NCBI GenBank assembly: GCA_030833025.1
Contig: JAURHZ010000005.1
Coordinates: 1 to 28,047 of the forward strand
Length of the DNA: 28,047 nucleotides
Reading direction: 5' to 3'
From: Armatimonadota bacterium
GTDB lineage: Bacteria > Armatimonadota > Armatimonadia > Armatimonadales > Armatimonadaceae
Shown here in pieces: positions 25,101-28,047 of the stretch. The notes beneath the pieces are model-generated. The model ran no database searches and had not been told where the DNA came from. It saw only the letters and a list, made by a program, of their open reading frames with translations. How positions within the stretch are numbered: the first letter of the stretch is position 1; the number at the start of each line of letters is the position of its first letter. The position numbers and the translations under genes are program-made.

Positions 25101-25225
25101 TACAGTCCACGAGATGCACCATTTACACTCGTAGGTCGCGCTGTCTGGGACACGGCTAGCGATGCTGTACCGACGGTCAGGAGGAGTGAAAACCCGATGG
25201 CAACATTGCCTGCAAGCTGCTTCAT
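22136..25225 (-). CDS. PSCyt1/DUF1549/DUF1553 secreted cytochrome protein
   Basis: A 1029-residue protein with a signal peptide (MKQLAGNVAIGFSLLLTVG). A Planctomycete-type cytochrome c domain follows with CFSCH (60-64) and QMPP (115-118, likely the Met axial ligand). DUF1549 covers about 170-370 and contains a second CXXCH, CAKCH (349-353), then a variable middle and DUF1553 at about 720-980. These proteins often neighbour DUF1501 genes; both encode exported proteins of unsettled function, possibly linked to degradation of sugars or other polymers. Its maturation requires the ccm apparatus. The gene precedes the redoxin fusion by about 170 bases, with no clear terminator between. Confidence 0.87.
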   Translation of the reverse strand: MKQLAGNVAIGFSLLLTVGTASLAVSQTARPTSVNGASRGLYTPRVSYRTDVLPILSAKCFSCHGPDDAARKAGLRLDTPESLKPAASGQAAVVPGKPLASGVIKRITLKSGALQMPPAETGHPLTSKEIQTITDWIKSGAKYEQHWAFIPPKRPALPTNSGMAAWSNHPVDVFVASAMNRFGLRPSPDADKRTLLRRAALDLTGIPPTPAEIKAFVDDKRPDAYTRQVDRLLASPSYGEHWARVWMDLARYADSKGYEKDLGRSIWRWRDWVTDAYNADIPYDRFSMLQLAGDLLPDATEEDKIATAFHRNTPTNDEGGTDDEEFRTIAVKDRVDTTGQVWMGLTFGCAKCHTHKYDPITQTDYYRFYAIWNQTEDADRYDDGPTLSGPTASQKAELARLDATRKALSSEIHSGDSARTAAFRTWSDAQSTQGVWRRIVPSGVTTTNGAKTTQRPDRSIVVSGPHARTEVLTVTMPLEQQTAAIRLDILKDKSLPNMGPGRAGHDQNVVTSEVVLQEKTADGTLLPVRIVAAKADIEQGGWPADDAFDGKPGSGWAFSPENNKQHAIVFDLERSISAASQLVVKLEFNHPELSAGCFALSSASTRQTAKAVQQPGIAELLLVPDAERTAEMQEFIDTAFLSTYPEGAPFLTRLNQIKADEKALRENFPNTPIMRELNTKSARVTKLHNRGSFLDQGAVVTATLPGMFGQPSTSTPSRLDAAKWLFSPENPLTARVAVNRIWARLFGRGLVETEEDFGTQGAQPSHPELLDYLSIAFRDDLKYSQKALLKMLVTSRTYQQSAVRSSDARRIDPENRWLSGMPRVRLSAEVIRDQALSVSGLLATKMGGPPVMPPQPPGIWKTPYSGMQWVTSKGDDRYRRGLYTYWRRSNPYPSMLTFDTGQGDVCTMRRIRTNTPLQALVTMNDPVYVEAAGALAAGALNVTSDARGRIQWMLERATGRRGTDADVQSLQRLLTNALHRYRGKGAAQANALLVAANADVQRSQDPGMQAALTVVANAILNLDEVLMRP

Positions 25226-25308
25226 ACCTCATTACACTCTGTTTGCAGGGAGATTCGCAACATCAGGGGATGTCTACGTTAATACACGTGCCCCAGTGCG
25301 TTGAAAGG

Positions 25309-26211
25309 CTAGTGCATGAGGTCGTGCAAGGCGGATGCAATATCTGGAAAGGCAAATGTATATCCAAGTGCCTTCGCGCGGTCGGCGGATACGCGCTGGC
25401 TCACGAGGAGGGCATCCGCGAATTCACCAAGGAGCAGCTTGAGTGCCCAAGATGGGACCTTGAGCGCCGCCGGTTTTCGCAGCTCGCGCCCGATCGCGAC
25501 CGCGATTTCCTTCATCGTTGCACAGCCCGGCGCCACCGTATTGACCGCGCCAGACCAGTTTTCATCATCAATTGCAGCCATAAACATCCCGACCACATCA
25601 TCAATGTGAACCCAAGGTACCCACTGCGTTCCGGGTCCGAGAGGGCCGCCAAGGCCAAGAGAATAGGGCGAAAAAGGTAGCATCGGAGGTTTTATCAGTG
25701 CTTGAAGCATTCCAGCTTCGCGTGAGAGGACAGGCCCAATCCGGAAGCAACACACTCGGCCGCCGGTTCCCCGCGCAGCACTTGCAGCCGTTTCCCATTC
25801 ACGTGCGACATCTGCGAGAAAGGTCTTGCCAACCGGGCTGCTCTCGGTCAGGACGGTGTCCCCGCCATCACCATAAATTCCGACTGCCGATGCTTGTAGC
25901 AAAACCCGTGGCTGTGCTTCGACGAGCATTTGTGTCGTGCGTACGCGGCTGTCGCGGATTTCCTGTTTATAGGCATCCGTCCAGGAACCGCCTGCCATGC
26001 TTGCGCCCGTGAGGTTTATGACGGCGCTTGCGGCTCCGATGGCAGGGTGCCACGTATGCACCGCATCCCAGTGGAAGTACCGAACATTCGGCATCGGCAT
26101 CGGCTGGTCGGGATACCGCGTGATGATATCTACCGAATAGCCTTTGCTCTGAAGGTTTGGGATGAGGGCTGAGCCAACGAGGCCGGAGCCACCTGCGATA
26201 ACAATATTCAC
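25309..26211 (-). CDS. TIGR01777-type SDR epimerase (YfcH-like)
   Basis: A 300-residue extended-SDR protein with an N-terminal nucleotide-binding GGSGLVGSAL motif (residues 7-16), VINLTGASMAGG (about 64-75), a YGDGG segment and the DUF1731-like C-terminal end (VPSWALKLLLGEFADAL, about 254-270). The family's substrate is not established. The start is GTG at 26211 because the Rossmann strand (MNIVIAGG) begins immediately. It lies 42 bases after the DinB-like gene and may be co-transcribed with it. Confidence 0.88.
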   Translation of the reverse strand: MNIVIAGGSGLVGSALIPNLQSKGYSVDIITRYPDQPMPMPNVRYFHWDAVHTWHPAIGAASAVINLTGASMAGGSWTDAYKQEIRDSRVRTTQMLVEAQPRVLLQASAVGIYGDGGDTVLTESSPVGKTFLADVAREWETAASAARGTGGRVCCFRIGPVLSREAGMLQALIKPPMLPFSPYSLGLGGPLGPGTQWVPWVHIDDVVGMFMAAIDDENWSGAVNTVAPGCATMKEIAVAIGRELRKPAALKVPSWALKLLLGEFADALLVSQRVSADRAKALGYTFAFPDIASALHDLMH

Positions 26212-26253
26212 AAAAGTGATGTCCTGTCTAAATGCATCTATGAGACGGAAAGG

Positions 26254-26739
26254 CTAATCGGCACTCTGAGGGGTGTCGGTGTAACGAGCGAGCTGCGCGA
26301 TGTGGTACGTGTCGTGTGCGAGGACAAGCGTTGCGATGTCCTTGATGGTGATGGTTCCGACCTCTGGCCGGACACCGCTGCGCGTAAATGCATCATCCGG
26401 GAGGGACTGAAGATATTCCACCAGAGCAGCACGTCCATTGGTGAAGTTCGCAAGACTCACATCCACAGGGGTGGTCTTGTATCCGTTCAGCTCCGCCATT
26501 TTGCCTTCATCGATGTTGGGAAGGACGGGCACATCTTCCTGAACAATACGTTGAATACGCTCCAGCCAGATTGGCTCCCAGTCGGCGAGATGCGCAAGGA
26601 CCTCACGTAGGGTGAAGTAATCAGGGCCCTGATTCTGGTCTGCGATGGCATCAGAGACACCGTTACAGAAGCGGGTGATGATTCCCGGTGTTGCGCTGAG
26701 CGCGTGGTCGACGAGGTATTTGCGTACGTAAGGAGGCAT
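26254..26739 (-). CDS. DinB-like metalloprotein (DfsB/YfiT-type)
   Basis: A 161-residue protein of the DinB-like four-helix bundle superfamily. The presumed metal triad is visible: His50 in LAHLADW, His142 and His146 in AHDTYHIAQL. Members include thiol-dependent S-transferases and proteins of unknown function; nothing indicates which here. No good ribosome-binding site precedes the ATG at 26739. The Nudix gene lies 75 bases upstream on the same strand and the TIGR01777 gene 42 bases downstream. Confidence 0.82.
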   Translation of the reverse strand: MPPYVRKYLVDHALSATPGIITRFCNGVSDAIADQNQGPDYFTLREVLAHLADWEPIWLERIQRIVQEDVPVLPNIDEGKMAELNGYKTTPVDVSLANFTNGRAALVEYLQSLPDDAFTRSGVRPEVGTITIKDIATLVLAHDTYHIAQLARYTDTPQSAD

Positions 26740-26814
26740 GTGAATGCGGTTCTTTCGATAGGTTATACCCGATGCTACATCGGTGACAAAGCCATCAGCT
26801 CACCCGATGCGCCC

Positions 26815-27297
26815 TTATGTGGACTGAGTTGCCGGATGAGGAATGGCTTCGATGGCCGGGAGGGTGTCGATCAGGAGCTCATGCTGCTCGGGCCAAAAGA
26901 GCTTAGGTAGCGGGCCAGAGACAGGGAACCACTCAGTGATATAGGCGACGTGTGGGTCCGTCGGCACTGGGTTGATCTGCGTCGTTGTGTAGAGGTAGTA
27001 GTACGTCGTAATCCACCGGCGTCGGTCAAAGCTTAGGCGGCTCTTTTTGCCAAGACTCCGGATGTAAGAAAGCTGTGAAAATCCTGCTTCTTCCCAGATC
27101 TCACGCCGGGCAGCTTGTTCAAGGGTTTCGCCTTTATCAACTCCGCCTTTAGGGAGGACATATCCTTCGCCATCCCCTTCGCCCCGCACGAGAGCGACAA
27201 GCCAGCTCCCATTTTCGGAACGAACAATGATGCCACCTGCACTGGTGCGATTTCGGGTGCCTTTTGGCTTGACAAACCAGCTTTGATCAACAGACAA
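26815..27297 (-). CDS. Nudix hydrolase
   Basis: A 160-residue protein with the complete Nudix box GGVDKGETLEQAARREIWEEAGF (form GX5EX7REUXEEXGU; key residues Gly, Glu, Arg, Glu, Glu). It hydrolyses nucleoside diphosphates linked to another group; the precise substrate is unknown. The start is probably TTG at 27297: AGAGGTGG (27311-27304) is six bases upstream, a strong match to the anti-Shine-Dalgarno sequence. A GTG at 27327 would place that sequence inside the coding region, and homologues rarely need the added ten residues. Confidence 0.82.
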   Translation of the reverse strand: MSVDQSWFVKPKGTRNRTSAGGIIVRSENGSWLVALVRGEGDGEGYVLPKGGVDKGETLEQAARREIWEEAGFSQLSYIRSLGKKSRLSFDRRRWITTYYYLYTTTQINPVPTDPHVAYITEWFPVSGPLPKLFWPEQHELLIDTLPAIEAIPHPATQST

Positions 27298-27325
27298 GAA
27301 AAACCACCTCTTTGTGGCATGCAGC

Positions 27326-27349
27326 ACTGCACACGCACAAGAGTGCAGT
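27326..27349. repeat. Short inverted repeat upstream of the Nudix gene
   Basis: ACTGCAC (27326-27332) and GTGCAGT (27343-27349) form a 7-bp inverted repeat with a 10-base centre. It lies about 30 bases before the Nudix start and could be an operator or chance. No T-tract follows. Confidence 0.3.
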
Positions 27350-27450
27350 TTACAGGTAGCGCTTTACGGATTTCATGCTGAAAGGCGGTGAATTTGGTTA
27401 ATTTCAGGGATGTTTATCGTTTGTAAAGGCGTTTTGACAGGAGGAACGGT

Positions 27451-28047
27451 CTAGATACCCGCGGCCTGTCCATCACAGCGCGGATCTGAACCAAACGCAT
27501 ATGCTCCGCTAGGCAGAACCTGCATCAGCTGCGCCGCCGAGCCGTGCGCCCACGGGCCGATTAAGCGGACATCATGTCCACGTTCCTTCAGTGCATCCAC
27601 CAGGCTGTCATCCACGCGGTTTTCAATTTCGAGGATGCCATCCCCAGCTTCTTCACTGCTCACCGCACCCGCCGCACTCAGATGTTGCCAGCGAGGAGCC
27701 TCAATAGCCTGTTGGACATCCATGTTTAGGTCTACGACATTTACGAGCAGCTGCAGGTTTGTCTGAACCTGCACGTGCCCGCCCGGGGTTCCGCCCACAT
27801 AGGCAAGACTGCCATCGCCGTGCGTTGCGAGCCAGGCATTGAGCGTATGCGCAGGACGTTTCCCAGGCGCGATGCTATTTGGCGACATCGGGTCGAGGGA
27901 AAAGCCGGTCAAGCGATTATTGAAAAGCACGCCTGTTCCCGCAGGCATCCAAGCAGACCCAAAGTTATGAAACACGCTTTGAATCCACGAAATGGCATCT
28001 CCAGCATCATCCACAATCACAAAGTAGGTTGTGTCACTGCCTTCGTG
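27451..28047 (-). CDS. Gamma-glutamyltransferase family protein (5' partial)
   Basis: The C-terminal part of a gamma-glutamyltransferase, whose N-terminus lies beyond the window. The reading frame continues to base 28047 through HEGSDTTYFVIVDD, where the first Thr after Asp (28030-28032) is the autoprocessing/catalytic nucleophile position. So the complete small (beta) subunit is present, about 190 residues. Further family segments are GTGVLFNNRLTGFS, GGTPGGHVQVQ (oxyanion Gly-Gly region) and QQAIEAPRW. It acts on gamma-glutamyl peptides such as glutathione, or the propeptide/acylase relatives of the family. The domain end DPRCDGQAAG is typical. Confidence 0.9.
   Translation of the reverse strand, partial: HEGSDTTYFVIVDDAGDAISWIQSVFHNFGSAWMPAGTGVLFNNRLTGFSLDPMSPNSIAPGKRPAHTLNAWLATHGDGSLAYVGGTPGGHVQVQTNLQLLVNVVDLNMDVQQAIEAPRWQHLSAAGAVSSEEAGDGILEIENRVDDSLVDALKERGHDVRLIGPWAHGSAAQLMQVLPSGAYAFGSDPRCDGQAAGI

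Noticed and set aside
1..28047. tRNA, rRNA, CRISPR arrays, insertion sequences and attachment sites
   Set aside because: The intergenic gaps are short (all under about 210 bases). None shows cloverleaf-like structure, regularly spaced repeats, a transposase gene or terminal inverted repeats.

Overview
The window is a gene-dense bacterial chromosome segment with moderate GC and no RNA genes, CRISPR arrays or insertion sequences that I could see. The gene mix suggests Armatimonadota (Fimbriimonadia-like): a copper-amine-oxidase-N-type secreted protein with an Ig-like domain, large FlgD-like secreted proteins, and a Planctomycetes-like cytochrome/DUF1501 cluster. This assignment is inference from gene content, not from a marker comparison.

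Layout. (1) 3-4417, plus strand: a cytochrome c maturation operon, ccmA (5' truncated by the window), ccmB, ccmC, a ccmD-like small gene, ccmE and ccmF. CcmE carries a CxxxY haem site instead of HxxxY, the mark of the variant System I. (2) 4368-5345: a copper-amine-oxidase-N domain protein without its N-terminus, overlapping the 3' end of a ccmF that lacks its usual end. The junction looks like a deletion or assembly join. A strong terminator follows. (3) 5499-7384: an FmdB-type zinc ribbon protein (minus), murQ (plus) and a type 1 IPP isomerase (minus). (4) 7500-9591: groES-groEL with a sigma-A-like promoter, a degenerate CIRCE operator at the predicted transcription start, and a terminator. 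(5) 9639-11238, plus: a PIG-L deacetylase and a DUF1080 (3-keto-disaccharide hydrolase-like) protein. (6) 11243-13750, minus: a phosphohexomutase followed by a membrane-anchored nuclease-fold protein with a destroyed DRGH motif. (7) 13958-18046, minus: a 1050-residue secreted protein with a FlgD-like C-terminus, coupled to a lipoprotein with three carboxypeptidase-regulatory-like repeats. (8) 18185-25225, minus: a PSCyt1/DUF1549/DUF1553 protein, a redoxin/cytochrome c/copper monooxygenase/EF-hand fusion, and a DUF1501 protein. (9) 25309-28047, minus: a TIGR01777-type epimerase, a DinB-like protein, a Nudix hydrolase with a probable TTG start, and the C-terminal part of a gamma-glutamyltransferase.

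How the parts fit. The ccm genes would attach haem to CXXCH proteins, and two such substrates are encoded here: the PSCyt1/DUF1553 protein (two CXXCH motifs) and the redoxin fusion (one). The rest are housekeeping genes (chaperonin, isoprenoid, sugar phosphate, peptidoglycan recycling) mixed with secreted proteins of unknown role.
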